Below are positions 15,156 to 23,822 of a stretch of DNA of 64,000 bases, one piece after another. The notes beneath the pieces were generated by a model that saw only the letters and a list, made by a program, of their open reading frames with translations, did not search any database and was not told the DNA's origin. Origin of the DNA: Pseudomonas japonica (GTDB taxonomy: Bacteria; Pseudomonadota; Gammaproteobacteria; Pseudomonadales; Pseudomonadaceae); assembly GCF_900188455.1 (NCBI RefSeq), contig NZ_FZOL01000030.1:1-64000 (forward strand), read 5' to 3'. Both the position numbers and the translations under genes were made by a program. Position 1 is the first letter of the stretch. Each line of letters starts with the position of its first letter.

Positions 15156-15475
15156 TGGATACCTTCCTTCGGCTTGATGCAGCCGTTTTTCAGCAGAGGC
15201 AACGCCACGGCATCGGCGAGCAGAAGCTCGGCACCTTCGGTGTACAGCTGGCCGTTGAGCAGCACATCACTGCGGGTGGTGACCCGGTAGCCGCGCGTTG
15301 CGGGCTCAGGTTCCGGCTCGGGTTCGGGGTCCAGGGGCGCACCGCCGTTGGCCGAGGCTTGCCGATCCTGATCAGTGGTGCCAGTTCCCGGCGCATCAGA
15401 GGCCTGGGCAGGTTTCGGCTCCAGATCCTGGACTGCCTCGGGTTTCTGTTCCTGGGGCGTGGATTTCGCAGCCAT
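15152..15475 (-). CDS. Hypothetical head-region protein with Pro-Glu repeat
   Basis: 107 residues. The N-terminal half is low-complexity and acidic (DLEPKPAQASDAPG, then DPEPEPEPEPA), probably disordered. The C-terminal half RGYRVTTRSDVLLNGQLYTEGAELLLADAVALPLLKNGCIKP looks like a small beta domain seen in phage head proteins ('dv..nG..y..G..v.l....a..Ll..g.i'). It sits between the capsid and the cement protein, so a head role is likely. No symbol is justified. Confidence 0.65.
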   Translation of the reverse strand: MAAKSTPQEQKPEAVQDLEPKPAQASDAPGTGTTDQDRQASANGGAPLDPEPEPEPEPATRGYRVTTRSDVLLNGQLYTEGAELLLADAVALPLLKNGCIKPKEGIQ

Positions 15476-15483
15476 GGGTCACC

Positions 15484-16407
15484 TCAGCCGTTGACATCGG
15501 AGATCAGGTAGCCAGCATCGGCGCCGACGACCACGGGTTTGTAGATGTCGGTGTTGCGCACGTAGTGGAGCTTGCCGCCCGACGCATCGAAGGTGTCGAT
15601 CTCGGGCATGCCCTTGCGGCGCAGGGTGTAACCGAAGCTTGGGTCTTCGTAGCTGGCCTGGGTACCGCCTTGCGGCTTGGTCACGTAAGCCAACTGCAGG
15701 CTGTCGCTCCAGACATCACCGACGGCGCCGACGTTGGCCAACGCCTCACCGATGTGGATTTCAGGGATGCCGAACAGGGCTTTGAGGTGCTCCAGGGTGA
15801 TCAGCTTGCGCTCGTTGCTGCCCAGTGCTTCCTGCAGCTTCGGGTGGAACTTGAGCGAGGCATACACAGAGGCGCCCATGGTCATGGTGTTGGGACGGAC
15901 ACCGATACGGCTGCGAATGACTTCTTTGCCACGTTCCACATCCTGGACCGGATCACCACCACCATTGCTCCATTGACTGGAGCCGGCCAGGGTGACCTTG
16001 GCGCCAGCCAGGTAGGTGCCGGGGTTTTGTGCGAGCTTGGCGCAGGCGACCTCACGGCGCAGGTCGATGATGTCGACAACACGGCGAGAGGCCCGCACCT
16101 CCGCGTCGAACATGGCTTCGCTCTGTTCCCGGTAATCCACCGGATATGCGATGTCATGCTCGCGCAGCACCACGTCCAGTCCGTCAACATCATCCGGGCT
16201 CATGATGTTGGACTGCGCCCGCAGCGCTCGCTCTGTGTCGTACAGCTCGAATGCTTCCTTGCCGAACAGCGGAATGACACCTGCTTCCTTGTCCATGAAC
16301 GCAATTGGGAACAAGGCTTCGCCGATAAATTGGGCGTTGCGGTAGCCCCGCGCCAGGTTGGTCAGTACCGGATCGACGACCCGGAGTTTACTCAAGCGAT
16401 CTGCCAT
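15484..16407 (-). CDS. Major capsid protein
   Basis: 307 residues placed right after the protease/scaffold gene, as in Mu (I then T). The protein begins MADRLSKLRVVDPVLTNLARGY and has typical capsid features: YRNAQFIGEALFPIAFMDKEAG, NTMTMGASVYASLKFHPKLQEAL, and LKALFGIPEIHIGEALANVG ('l......G...v..g.....'). It looks like the larger family of capsids in which FP...... precedes a long spine helix. Start ATG at 16407 with the upstream protease gene ending 15 bases away. Confidence 0.9.
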   Translation of the reverse strand: MADRLSKLRVVDPVLTNLARGYRNAQFIGEALFPIAFMDKEAGVIPLFGKEAFELYDTERALRAQSNIMSPDDVDGLDVVLREHDIAYPVDYREQSEAMFDAEVRASRRVVDIIDLRREVACAKLAQNPGTYLAGAKVTLAGSSQWSNGGGDPVQDVERGKEVIRSRIGVRPNTMTMGASVYASLKFHPKLQEALGSNERKLITLEHLKALFGIPEIHIGEALANVGAVGDVWSDSLQLAYVTKPQGGTQASYEDPSFGYTLRRKGMPEIDTFDASGGKLHYVRNTDIYKPVVVGADAGYLISDVNG

Positions 16408-16422
16408 GGTGGCTCCTGGGGA

Positions 16423-16896
16423 TTAGATGAGTTGGCGGACGGCCGACTCGTAAGGGATGTTTTTCTCGGCGGCCAGCGCCGCCGCACGCTGGTGCAGGTC
16501 GAGACGGTCGGGGTCGGTGTTCTTCTCGGAAAACTCCAGGTCGGCCTTGACCGAGCCACCGCCGTGGCGTCCCTTGCTGGCCTTTTCGGCGAAGTCGATC
16601 TGCTTTGGCAGGTCGCCGAAAATCGCCTTCAGGCCGGTAGCGACCGGCAGGCGTTCGGTACCTTCGCCGAATTCCAGGGGCTGGTCGCTCGACTCGGCGA
16701 AGTCGAGGACGGCGATCAGTGCGGGGGCGTGTTTGGGCAGCAGGCGACCTTCGCTGATCAGGCCCTCTGCGAAGGCGACATGGCCTTTATGGATACCTTC
16801 CAGGCGAGATTTTCGGGTCTGCTCTTGGTGCTGATGCACCTGGCCTTTCAGCCGCTCGTTTTCCGCCTGCAGGGCGGCGATCTCTTCGGGCTTCAC
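16423..16896 (-). CDS. Nested scaffold protein (Mu gpZ-like internal start)
   Basis: Within the protease gene, in the same frame, a GTG at 16896 is preceded by GAGGAA at 16903-16908, six bases away. Initiation there would give a separate 157-residue scaffold beginning VKPEEIAALQAENERLKGQV. In Mu and many other phages the scaffold is exactly such an in-frame product of the protease gene. The call rests on the ribosome site and position; expression is not shown. Confidence 0.6.
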   Translation of the reverse strand: MKPEEIAALQAENERLKGQVHQHQEQTRKSRLEGIHKGHVAFAEGLISEGRLLPKHAPALIAVLDFAESSDQPLEFGEGTERLPVATGLKAIFGDLPKQIDFAEKASKGRHGGGSVKADLEFSEKNTDPDRLDLHQRAAALAAEKNIPYESAVRQLI

Positions 16897-17517
16897 GATG
16901 GATTCCTCGGTGATGGGTGGGGTGGGTTCAGAAAAGGACGGGCGCGGTTCGTGCTCACGCGCAGCCTCGGCGAGGCTGCTGATCTGCCAATCAGGGATGA
17001 CCTGATCTGCGACTTCCAGGCCGCGTTCGCCAATCAGCCAGTCGCGTAGGCGGCGCCACATCGAGGCGTTGGCTTCGTGACCGAAGTCGCCGAACTCGAT
17101 GACGCCTTCTTCGCCATCGGCCAGCTCGATGGGGCGTAGGCCTTTTACGGCTGGCGGCTGCGCACCGAGGAAGCCGACATGGCGCAGGTAGTACACGCCG
17201 GGGACGGGATTGTTCGCCGAGTCGGGGTGATAGAAAGAAGCAGAGATTTTCTTGTATCGCTTGCCGGCCAATAGCTCGGCGAAAGCCGGATCAACTTCGT
17301 GCGGTACAGCCTCCAAGCCGTCAGCACAAATGGCCAGTGACTTGACCCAGCCGCCGGCTGGGGCGTCGTGCTTAGGGTGGCCAAACACCAGCGGCGCTTC
17401 GTGCAGGGCTGGGTCATATGCCAGGACAGTTGCCGCTATGTCCGACTCGCTGAAGTTGAAACTGTCACCTGATGCGGCGACGTGCTTGCCAGATTTGAAG
17501 ATGTGCAGTGGTTTCAT
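16423..17517 (-). CDS. Prohead protease with scaffold domain (Mu gpI family)
   Basis: The preferred start is ATG 17517, giving MKPLHIFKSGKHVAASG; a longer frame to 17550 lacks support. The protease part (LAYDPALHEAPLVFGHPKHDAPAGGWVKSLA, KRYKKISASFYHPDS, YYLRHVGFLGAQPPAVKGL) fits the Mu I protease family, where the 'KISASFY' serine is a likely nucleophile (inference). The C-terminal 157 residues are helical and charged, with EEIAALQAENERLKGQVHQHQ as a coiled coil, fitting a scaffold. 364 residues. It is the first gene after late motif C. Confidence 0.88.
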   Translation of the reverse strand: MKPLHIFKSGKHVAASGDSFNFSESDIAATVLAYDPALHEAPLVFGHPKHDAPAGGWVKSLAICADGLEAVPHEVDPAFAELLAGKRYKKISASFYHPDSANNPVPGVYYLRHVGFLGAQPPAVKGLRPIELADGEEGVIEFGDFGHEANASMWRRLRDWLIGERGLEVADQVIPDWQISSLAEAAREHEPRPSFSEPTPPITEESIVKPEEIAALQAENERLKGQVHQHQEQTRKSRLEGIHKGHVAFAEGLISEGRLLPKHAPALIAVLDFAESSDQPLEFGEGTERLPVATGLKAIFGDLPKQIDFAEKASKGRHGGGSVKADLEFSEKNTDPDRLDLHQRAAALAAEKNIPYESAVRQLI

Positions 17518-17576
17518 GAGCTGCGCGCTGCGTTTGATGACGATGCGCACAGCCTGACCTGCCGATGCCGGCCTGA

Positions 17577-17597
17577 CTTTTAATCGGGTTTAAAGAG
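17577..17597 (-). promoter_or_regulatory. 21-bp late motif, copy C (upstream of protease)
   Basis: Exact 21-base copy; on the - strand the core is TTTAAACCCGATTAAAA. It lies 59 bases before the protease start in a 233-base gap between gpG and the protease gene, matching the place of the PI promoter in Mu. The rest of the gap (17598-17750) shows a 7-bp hairpin AGGCCGCT/AGCGGCCT around the gpG stop and no gene. Confidence 0.7.
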
Positions 17598-17750
17598 TGG
17601 CGATGCTGGGGATTGGCTACAGATGAGAAGTGAAGCGCCGGACAGCATACGGACTAGGTTTTATAAAGCCCTGTAAAGCAGCAAACAGCGTTGCAAGGCG
17701 ATTGCCGGATGAACCGGAGCGCCCGAACAGCTTTGGCGCTCCAGAGGCCG

Positions 17751-18233
17751 CTACCGGCGAGCGGCCTTTTCCAGGTGAGCAAGTGCGAGATCCAGGATCG
17801 ACTCTGCGGCCTCGGGTTGCAACTTGCCGTCTTCGTCCATGGGGAGATAGGGCCTCGCCGGGATATCGCCCCACAGGTTCGGGAACTCCTGCTTCTCGCC
17901 CCCGAAATGCATCATCGCCGCATACACCTTATTGCTGCCGACCAAGGCGCTGCTGCTATCGGCATGAGTCGTGATCGAGGCAGCCAGTCCGCCTGCGCTA
18001 ATCTGGAGCATCTGGCCTGGCCAAGTACCTGCGGCCTCGCGGTTCGCTGTGGTGACATCGGATAGCGTCGGCCATGCGTTACCTGATTGGCCTTCGTCTT
18101 CCAGGTTCTCTTCAGTGATGCTGGCGAACTCGGCAGCGATACCCCGCATCAATGGTGCCAGCTCACCGACAGCCCACTCGACCCTGGAAAGTGCTCGCTG
18201 AATATCCTGGTGATCAAGTTCAAGCGTGATCAT
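17751..18233 (-). CDS. Virion morphogenesis protein (Mu gpG family)
   Basis: 160 residues with LDHQDIQRALSRVEWAVGELAPLMRGIAAEFASITEENLEDEGQ, then GNAWPTLSD and the block GQMLQISAGGLAASITTHADSSSALVGSNKVYAAMMHFGG, which together define the phage virion morphogenesis family ('L..sG.L..si......d...vgs...YA.iHqfG'). It also ends with IPARPYLPMDEDG ('ipaRpfL'). It corresponds to tail completion proteins at the head-tail interface. It overlaps the gpF-like gene by four bases. Confidence 0.92.
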   Translation of the reverse strand: MITLELDHQDIQRALSRVEWAVGELAPLMRGIAAEFASITEENLEDEGQSGNAWPTLSDVTTANREAAGTWPGQMLQISAGGLAASITTHADSSSALVGSNKVYAAMMHFGGEKQEFPNLWGDIPARPYLPMDEDGKLQPEAAESILDLALAHLEKAARR

Positions 18234-19048
18234 GCAGCCCCCTTCGCCTTCAGTACGTCGGCCAGGCCTTCGCCTGGACTATGGTTGAATCCTGGGTCAG
18301 TGCGGAACTGGCGGACCTTGCCATCCGATCCGGTAACCCTCACTACGGTGACCTCAGCTGTCCTGATTTCCCCAGTGCGCTTGTTCACTCCCACCTCAAC
18401 AGTTTCCTGACGCACAGTGTCGGCACTGTATACGAGCGTCAGCTTGCGGCGTTTCATGGCAGCTTCAGAGAGTGCAGTGACGCGGCAGCGGCAGTTGAAT
18501 CCGTTCGGCGGGTAGATTGCTGACCAGACCGGGTCGTCGTGGCGATACACGACGCCGTTGAGTGCGGCATGGCTTGGCCGTGTCTTGCCGTCCATGATCG
18601 CCACATACCGCCAGTAGGGATGCGTTTCGCTCGCGTCCTCCATGGCAGCCTTGCGACCGGCCATGTAAGCGCTCTGCAGGTTGGTCTGGTAGATGGTCTT
18701 GAGCCGGTACGGACTGCCCAACTGCACAAGCTCAGCTTCGCCCTGGCTATCGACGATCACTTGCTTACCCCACCAGCCCTGTTTTTCGAGGATCGGCTGC
18801 AGCTCAGTCGTGAACTGCTTTAATGTCCGGCCTTCCTTCAGCGCACGCTCAAGGGACTCGCGGATATCCGACAGCAGGTCCAGGCGCATCGCCTTTGCAA
18901 CAGTGAAAGCTTGGTCGTGAGCAGCATCAAGCATGTCCTGCCAGTCCCAGGTGATCGCATAGCCCTTGCTCTTCAAGTACGTGATCGCGGCAGCAGGCTC
19001 AAGGCCGAAGATCGCCTTGAGGTCAACGGGATTGACCGGCTTGGCCAT
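18230..19048 (-). CDS. Head morphogenesis protein (Mu gpF / SPP1 gp7-like)
   Basis: 272 residues. The C-terminal part carries the family signature: YKTNLQSAYMAGR-like YQTNLQSAYMAGRKAAMEDA, then WRYVAIMDGKTRPSHAALNGVVYRHDDPVWSAIYPPNGFNCRCRV, where 'D..TR..H..l.G.......p.w....PPnGf.CRC' defines the Mu F-like domain. This minor head protein binds the portal and is needed for assembly and ejection. It directly follows the portal gene, two bases after its stop. Confidence 0.95.
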   Translation of the reverse strand: MAKPVNPVDLKAIFGLEPAAAITYLKSKGYAITWDWQDMLDAAHDQAFTVAKAMRLDLLSDIRESLERALKEGRTLKQFTTELQPILEKQGWWGKQVIVDSQGEAELVQLGSPYRLKTIYQTNLQSAYMAGRKAAMEDASETHPYWRYVAIMDGKTRPSHAALNGVVYRHDDPVWSAIYPPNGFNCRCRVTALSEAAMKRRKLTLVYSADTVRQETVEVGVNKRTGEIRTAEVTVVRVTGSDGKVRQFRTDPGFNHSPGEGLADVLKAKGAA

Positions 19049-19050
19049 GC

Positions 19051-20547
19051 TCAGTCCTCCAGGTCAGCCGAGGCGCTCAGGCGGCCCCAGGTGTCGGCGA
19101 TGAACATCAACCGGGCGAGGTTCTGTTGCAATCCGCTGGTGTCCAGGTCTGGAGCCAGCTCAGCCAGCAATCCCAGCACTTCGGACTCGTCGCGGTCCTG
19201 CTGCAGCGCCTCGATCACAGGAAGCAACGCCTGCTCGGCCTGCTGCTGCAGCTCCGTTGCAGCCAGGCCTCCAATAGCCTGGTCGAGTGCGTATTGATCC
19301 AGGACCGGGCGAAGGCTCGGGGCTTCGGCAAACTCGGGCTGGGTGACCGGGGCGACTTCAACGATGTCGCCTGGCTGGAGGTTGTAGGTCCTCTGCCAGT
19401 AAGCAGCGGTGAACTTCACTCCCGACTCTGTCAGTGACTTGTCCCGCTCTGCCAGGGTCTTGTCGATCTGCTCCTGTTCCCACAGCTCGTAGATCGGGGC
19501 GTCAACGTCTTCACCGAAGTTGAGATCGACCACAAGGCGGATCGCAGCGTTGAGCGTTGCGGCGACGATGCTGGCATCCCCGTCACGAATGTCCTCGGTC
19601 ACATCCAGTCCGGCCATTGCGCTGGCGCGGTTCGAGTTTGCTTCGGTGGTCTGGTTCTGGCCGAGCAGCGCTACGTTGATCTCGCTGCGGCAGTACATCA
19701 GCAGTTCGCGATAGACATCGGCACTGCCGGTCTTACCGGCGGCCTCCTTGATCTCGACGCTTGAGTCGTTCGGGATAACAGCAACTGCGTCCTGGACCAT
19801 CTGCTCCAGGCTGTCCAGCAGGTCGTTGGTTTCCTTTGTCGCCGCACCACGCGGATGCTTGCCGATCAGCCACGGGCTGCCGTATTTCTCGGTGAACTGG
19901 ACCCAGAACTTCAGCCCGCCCTTCATGAACACCACTGGCCAGAAGCACATCGACAGGTCAGCGAACCCATACGGGTTGTTATAGGTCGCATCCTGCCGGG
20001 CGACGATAAAGCGCTGCGGGTCGCACAGCTCGCCCTGGATGCCCGCATCGCGAGCACGGAAGCGCAACTGGTTGTCCTGGTCGTACAGGAACCATTCGGC
20101 AGGCTTGCCCAGGAGATCGTCGGGCACAAGGTGCAGGCCGACCGACTTCCACATCAGTTCGACCGGCTGATAGCCGAACAGCGCGGCATCGAGCAGCTCG
20201 CGGACAATGCGGTCCAGGTCGAGGTCGGCCAGCCAGCCGCGGACGAAGCGTTCTACCCGCACAGGCGCTTGCCCGCGCTTCAGATCCCGCTCCAGAGCGA
20301 GTACTGAGGACTTGCGGCGCCGGATGTTACCGCCCACCAGGGCAGCGCTACGCAGGTCGCGGTAGACCTTGACGTCCTTACCCTGGGCCTTGAGGATCGG
20401 GTCCGGGTTGGGCAGGTACATGCCAAGTGCTTGCGCATCGAAGCTGCGGCCACGGCTGGCGATGTGGTCGGTGAGACTCTTGTCGCCCCTTGCCTCAGCG
20501 AAAGTGACGAACTCGGTGGGGCTGACCCACAGGCCCTTGCTGCTCAT
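19051..20547 (-). CDS. Portal protein (DUF935 / Mu gp29)
   Basis: 498 residues of the DUF935 portal family: YLPNPDPILKAQGKDVKVYRDLRSAALVGGNIRRRKSSVLALE, ELLDAALFGYQPVELMWK, and the strongly conserved KFWVQFTEKYGSPWLIGKHPRGAATKETNDLLDSLEQMVQDAVAVIPNDSSVEI followed by MSALLGQ-like VALLGQNQTTEANSNRASAMAGLDV. It forms the dodecameric DNA gate of the head. Start ATG 20547 overlaps the terminase stop by four bases. Confidence 0.95.
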   Translation of the reverse strand: MSSKGLWVSPTEFVTFAEARGDKSLTDHIASRGRSFDAQALGMYLPNPDPILKAQGKDVKVYRDLRSAALVGGNIRRRKSSVLALERDLKRGQAPVRVERFVRGWLADLDLDRIVRELLDAALFGYQPVELMWKSVGLHLVPDDLLGKPAEWFLYDQDNQLRFRARDAGIQGELCDPQRFIVARQDATYNNPYGFADLSMCFWPVVFMKGGLKFWVQFTEKYGSPWLIGKHPRGAATKETNDLLDSLEQMVQDAVAVIPNDSSVEIKEAAGKTGSADVYRELLMYCRSEINVALLGQNQTTEANSNRASAMAGLDVTEDIRDGDASIVAATLNAAIRLVVDLNFGEDVDAPIYELWEQEQIDKTLAERDKSLTESGVKFTAAYWQRTYNLQPGDIVEVAPVTQPEFAEAPSLRPVLDQYALDQAIGGLAATELQQQAEQALLPVIEALQQDRDESEVLGLLAELAPDLDTSGLQQNLARLMFIADTWGRLSASADLED

Positions 20548-22163
20548 GCGTACCCCTGGAAGATCTGAGATGCCGCGCGACTGCGGCGGGATTTGACTTT
20601 GACTGGAGCAGACGCGCTGTCCAGGGTGGAGAAGTTGGCAAGCACACCGGCCCCGGCGAAGTCGCCGTGGCGGTACAGCTCCGGGTCTTTCAAGTCCTGC
20701 TGGCGTGCTTTGACGATCATCGGGATACCATCCACGGTTTCGATGGCGCGGATGTCCTGTTGTAACGAGTCGTCCTTGGGCAACGTGATGGTGCCGTCTT
20801 CGAACAGGCCAACGAAGCGCGGCATCCAGGCGCCGTACCAGGCACGCGACAACTTCACCTGGTGAATACGCTCATGTCCGAACTCGTCTGCAGTGTCCTC
20901 GGCCAGTGTCTCGCCGTTGCCCGAGGCATCCAGGGCCGCGCTGATGAAGTTGGGCAACCCGCGCAGGATGGTGAACAGCACTTGCTGTTGTTGTCGTGTG
21001 GGCACCTTGTGCATCTCGACCACGAACGGCACATCGCGGTGGCGCTGTTGGTCAACCGACATTGGGCAGATGATCGAGAAGTCACGGTGGCGGGCGTAGT
21101 CCATGCCCAGGTACCAGCGCAGTTCAGGGTCTAGCTGCTTGAGCAACGGCAGCAGATGCGGCTCGATCCAGGTCTCGATATAAGCCTCGCGGCGATAGAC
21201 CGCCTGCTGGGTGAAACTCTCGTCCAGGGCCAGACGCAAGACCTGTCGGTCAGGACGCATGGCGTCCTCGATCCACACACCCGGTACGCAGACACCGTTG
21301 CCGTCTCGCGGGATCGCGTCCAGCTCTTCGCGCATCTGCGCCTTGCGGGGGCCGTAGGCGTTGCGAATGCTCTTGTACCAGGCTTCCTTGCCCTCGGCGG
21401 TGGGCTCTTCGCCGCGCATCATGCAACGCCGCTCGTACAGACCATTGGCGACAGCGTCGTCAAAGGTCGCCTTGTAGACCACGGCGGCATCCCCGTAGCG
21501 GCCTTCCTGGATGTCCTTGATCATGCCGTTGAAGGCATTGGCTTTGCCGTTGTGAGTGCTGATGATGACGATACGACCGCCCCAGATCAGCAATGCCGTC
21601 GCGGCATCGAGCACGGCAGACACATTTCGGTGATAGGCCGCTTCGTCGATAATCACCTTGCCCTGCAGACCGCGCAGGTTCGCAGGGTTGCTCGACAGTG
21701 CAACGATCTTGAAGCCGGAGGCATAGCGGATGCGGTAGGCATTGATCTGGCGGGTGTTGCCTGATTCGTCCTGGTCCTCAAACAGAAACTCTTCGATCTC
21801 GCTGACACCCGATGCCTGAGCCTCGGCAATGACGCGGGAGAACTTCGCGCAATAGCCGATGAACTCCAGACCCTTTTCCTTGGTGTCACCGACGTAGAAC
21901 ACGTCCATGCCGCCCGCGCTCTTGCGGGACGCGGCGGTAATCACCGAATCTAGGGCTTCGGCGAAGGTGATGCCGGTGCGGCGACCTTTCTCACACAGCT
22001 TGATCTGCGCGTCGATGGCCAGCCAATCGGCCTGGTGCGACATCAGCAGGCCTTCGGTGATTGGGTTGTAGCCTTGAGGGATCGATCGAACGGAGTCCGG
22101 CAGTTCGTCCCATTCAACGACGCGCACGGTGCTGGTGCTGGGCTTCACCACCGGAGCGCTCAT
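20544..22163 (-). CDS. Terminase large subunit (Mu gp28-like)
   Basis: 539 residues. The ATPase part has a Walker A-like GRRTGIT at residues 60-66, Walker B VIIDEA at about 170-175 and the coupling motif ISTHNG at about 201-206. The nuclease part begins with YLGMDYARHRDFSII near residue 354, whose aspartates should bind metal. It packages DNA by headful into the prohead, cutting in flanking host DNA as Mu does (established for Mu and BcepMu, inferred here). It overlaps the small subunit by four bases. Confidence 0.95.
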   Translation of the reverse strand: MSAPVVKPSTSTVRVVEWDELPDSVRSIPQGYNPITEGLLMSHQADWLAIDAQIKLCEKGRRTGITFAEALDSVITAASRKSAGGMDVFYVGDTKEKGLEFIGYCAKFSRVIAEAQASGVSEIEEFLFEDQDESGNTRQINAYRIRYASGFKIVALSSNPANLRGLQGKVIIDEAAYHRNVSAVLDAATALLIWGGRIVIISTHNGKANAFNGMIKDIQEGRYGDAAVVYKATFDDAVANGLYERRCMMRGEEPTAEGKEAWYKSIRNAYGPRKAQMREELDAIPRDGNGVCVPGVWIEDAMRPDRQVLRLALDESFTQQAVYRREAYIETWIEPHLLPLLKQLDPELRWYLGMDYARHRDFSIICPMSVDQQRHRDVPFVVEMHKVPTRQQQQVLFTILRGLPNFISAALDASGNGETLAEDTADEFGHERIHQVKLSRAWYGAWMPRFVGLFEDGTITLPKDDSLQQDIRAIETVDGIPMIVKARQQDLKDPELYRHGDFAGAGVLANFSTLDSASAPVKVKSRRSRAASQIFQGYA

Positions 22164-22711
22164 ACTTTGACCCCGAGGAACTTCTGCCGCCAGAACAGGG
22201 CCTGCTCTTCGTCCATGCCACCGCTGCGGACCTCCTTGTCCAGCTCGGCGGCCTGTTCCTGCAGGAGACGTTCGCGAGCGGCACGTTCGATAAACTGGCG
22301 CTCCTTCACGCTGAGGGTCCTGGCTTCCATGGTCGCTTTCGCCGCCCTGGCTAACGTGGCTACCTCCTTGATGGTCACCTCGTCTTTTTCATGGGCGCCC
22401 ATGGCGGCCTGGTATGTCAGCGTTGAAATGGCCTCAACCAGCAGAGCGCCGGTCTTGTCGCTTGAGTCTTCCCCCAGGGCGCCGACGAAGGCTTCAGCTT
22501 GCTCGCGGTGCTGACGAGCCTTCTCCGTGAGTTGTTCGAAGCCGACCTTGAAGCGGCCCAGTGCAGACCGGCTCGGCACTTTCTCGTTGGGGAAGCGGCT
22601 GCGTAGATCCTCGATCATCTCGTCGAGGGTCATCCGGTCTTCGCGCAACAGCTTCTGCAGGTATGCCTTGACCACTGGCGGCAGCCGACTGACTGAGGAT
22701 TTACCCGCCAT
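22160..22711 (-). CDS. Terminase small subunit-like protein (DUF3486 / Mu gp27)
   Basis: The start at 22711 (MAGKSSVSRLPPVVKAYLQKLL) is chosen because it lies one base after the stop of the preceding gene; a longer frame exists upstream. The signature of DUF3486 is clear: 'g..S.i..LP..v...l...l.......d.i...L' (RMTLDEMIEDLRSRFPNEKVPSRSALGRFKVGFEQL), followed by helices with ERAARERLLQEQAAELD and KFLGVKV at the end. It should recognise phage DNA for packaging. 183 residues. Confidence 0.92.
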   Translation of the reverse strand: MAGKSSVSRLPPVVKAYLQKLLREDRMTLDEMIEDLRSRFPNEKVPSRSALGRFKVGFEQLTEKARQHREQAEAFVGALGEDSSDKTGALLVEAISTLTYQAAMGAHEKDEVTIKEVATLARAAKATMEARTLSVKERQFIERAARERLLQEQAAELDKEVRSGGMDEEQALFWRQKFLGVKV

Positions 22712-22712
22712 G

Positions 22713-23006
22713 TCAGGCTCCCGGACGCTTGATGCCAGGCACACGGGCGCGGCCAGCAGCGATGTCCTGGCCGCGCTCTGTCAGAGTGGCCACCAGAACC
22801 GGGCCGATGTCATCCAGGGTGACTGCGCCTTGTTCACCCAGCCAGTGCAGTTCGGTCTTCACCTGGTCGCGGCTGATGCTGTGCCCATAACTGTCCAACG
22901 CGGCATTGAGCACAGAGCTGTTGGCACGGTACGCAGGCATTTCAGCGAGCAAACGCAGGATCACAAGGCGCATGTCATGGCGCAGAAATTCGGCGTATTG
23001 ACTCAT
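22713..23006 (-). CDS. Small winged-helix phage protein (Mu gp26-like)
   Basis: 97 residues: LRLVILRLLAEMPAYRANSSVLNAALDSYGHSISRDQVKTELHWLGEQGAVTL with LVATLTERGQDIAAGRARVPGIKRP. This pattern ('iL..L.......s...l...l...g...s.d.v...l.wL.e.glv......v....lT.rG.dva.g....pGv.rp') is that of the conserved protein between DUF2730 and gp27 in Mu-like phages. A winged-helix fold is likely. Function is not established. It overlaps DUF2730 by four bases. Confidence 0.85.
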   Translation of the reverse strand: MSQYAEFLRHDMRLVILRLLAEMPAYRANSSVLNAALDSYGHSISRDQVKTELHWLGEQGAVTLDDIGPVLVATLTERGQDIAAGRARVPGIKRPGA

Positions 23007-23296
23007 GTCTTTTCTCGCAGAAGGTAGTCATTGATCCGGTCCACGGAGCGGGCGATGGCCTGCACGCCCGCCAGTTCAGCACGGACCGCTTTCATGTCGC
23101 CGAGCAGCTCGGTGATGGCTGCGTGATCCGGCAGGTGTCGAATGCGTTCTTCCAGGGCCACTATGCGGGTGCGCAGTTCCAGCATTTCTTGGGCACTGGC
23201 CGCCTGGCGATTGGTCATCCAGGTGTAGATCCCGATCACCGTGACCACGACCCACTGCACGGTCTGGAAGCCAAAGTCGAGTTCGTTCAGGTTCAT
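23003..23296 (-). CDS. DUF2730 membrane-anchored protein (Mu gp25-like)
   Basis: With start ATG 23296 the product is 97 residues (MNLNELDFGFQTVQWVVVTVIGIYTWMTNR): one N-terminal membrane segment, then a long coiled coil (ASAQEMLELRTRIVALEERIRHLPDHAAITELLGDMKAVRAELAG) ending in INDYLLREK. This is the DUF2730 pattern, in its usual place between the DksA-like and gp26-like genes. Its role is unknown; an inner-membrane place follows from the segment. Confidence 0.85.
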   Translation of the reverse strand: MNLNELDFGFQTVQWVVVTVIGIYTWMTNRQAASAQEMLELRTRIVALEERIRHLPDHAAITELLGDMKAVRAELAGVQAIARSVDRINDYLLREKT

Positions 23297-23511
23297 CGAA
23301 TCCCTCGTTTCTGCAGATCTTCCAGGGCGGTCTTGCATTCAACGCAGTGCTCGGTGCCCGGCTCGGCCTGACGGCGATCTTCCGGGATCGCATCGCCGCA
23401 TTCTTCGCAGCGGTATGCGGATGGTCCCGAACGACGCTGCAGGCCACTGCGGTGCGCCTCCAGCGCGGCCTCGGTGAAGTCGTTGTCTTGCGCTTGATCA
23501 GCTACATCCAT
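23293..23511 (-). CDS. TraR/DksA-type zinc finger protein
   Basis: 72 residues with a C4 zinc site CEECGDAIP...CVECKTALE, the signature of short TraR/DksA proteins, preceded by the helix DFTEAALEAHRSGLQ. TraR-like proteins bind the RNA polymerase secondary channel and mimic DksA with ppGpp; phage homologues may adjust host transcription during the late phase. It overlaps DUF2730 by four bases and the end of the embedded Rz1 frame by ten bases. Confidence 0.9.
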   Translation of the reverse strand: MDVADQAQDNDFTEAALEAHRSGLQRRSGPSAYRCEECGDAIPEDRRQAEPGTEHCVECKTALEDLQKRGIR

Positions 23512-23822
23512 ACGCGGTCAGTCCTTTTGTTCTTCAAGGTCGAGCAAGGCATTGAGCTGCGCCAGGTTGTTGCGAGCCCACAGGCCGTAGTCCTGGGCAT
23601 GGGCAAGGATGTCGGCGGGAGTGATGCCGCTTTCCAGTAGCTCGGCGTCAGTGCCGGGGGCGTGGCTGGTCGCTGCTTGAGCGCGGCCGGCAGCGGCGGC
23701 CGGGGCGGTGGCTGGCACCCCGAGGGCGGCGTTGTAGTCGCGCAGCCAGCCAGCAGTGAACACGCAACGAGGAATTGCCACGGGCTTTGCCGCAGGCGCC
23801 GGAAGGTAGACGGTAGTGACAT
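23502..23822 (-). CDS. Rz1-like outer membrane spanin lipoprotein, embedded
   Basis: This 106-residue frame lies almost wholly inside the Rz gene in another register. It has a basic N terminus, a hydrophobic stretch and lipobox LLAGC (Cys27), followed by a proline-rich segment (TTTPPSGCQPPPRPPLP), all typical of Rz1. AGGAG lies 11 bases before the ATG. Embedded Rz1 genes are common. With Rz it should fuse the inner and outer membranes at lysis. The end runs past the Rz stop into the DksA-like gene. Confidence 0.8.
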   Translation of the reverse strand: MSLPSTFRRLRQSPWQFLVACSLLAGCATTTPPSGCQPPPRPPLPAALKQRPATPPALTPSYWKAASLPPTSLPMPRTTACGLATTWRSSMPCSTLKNKRTDRVWM

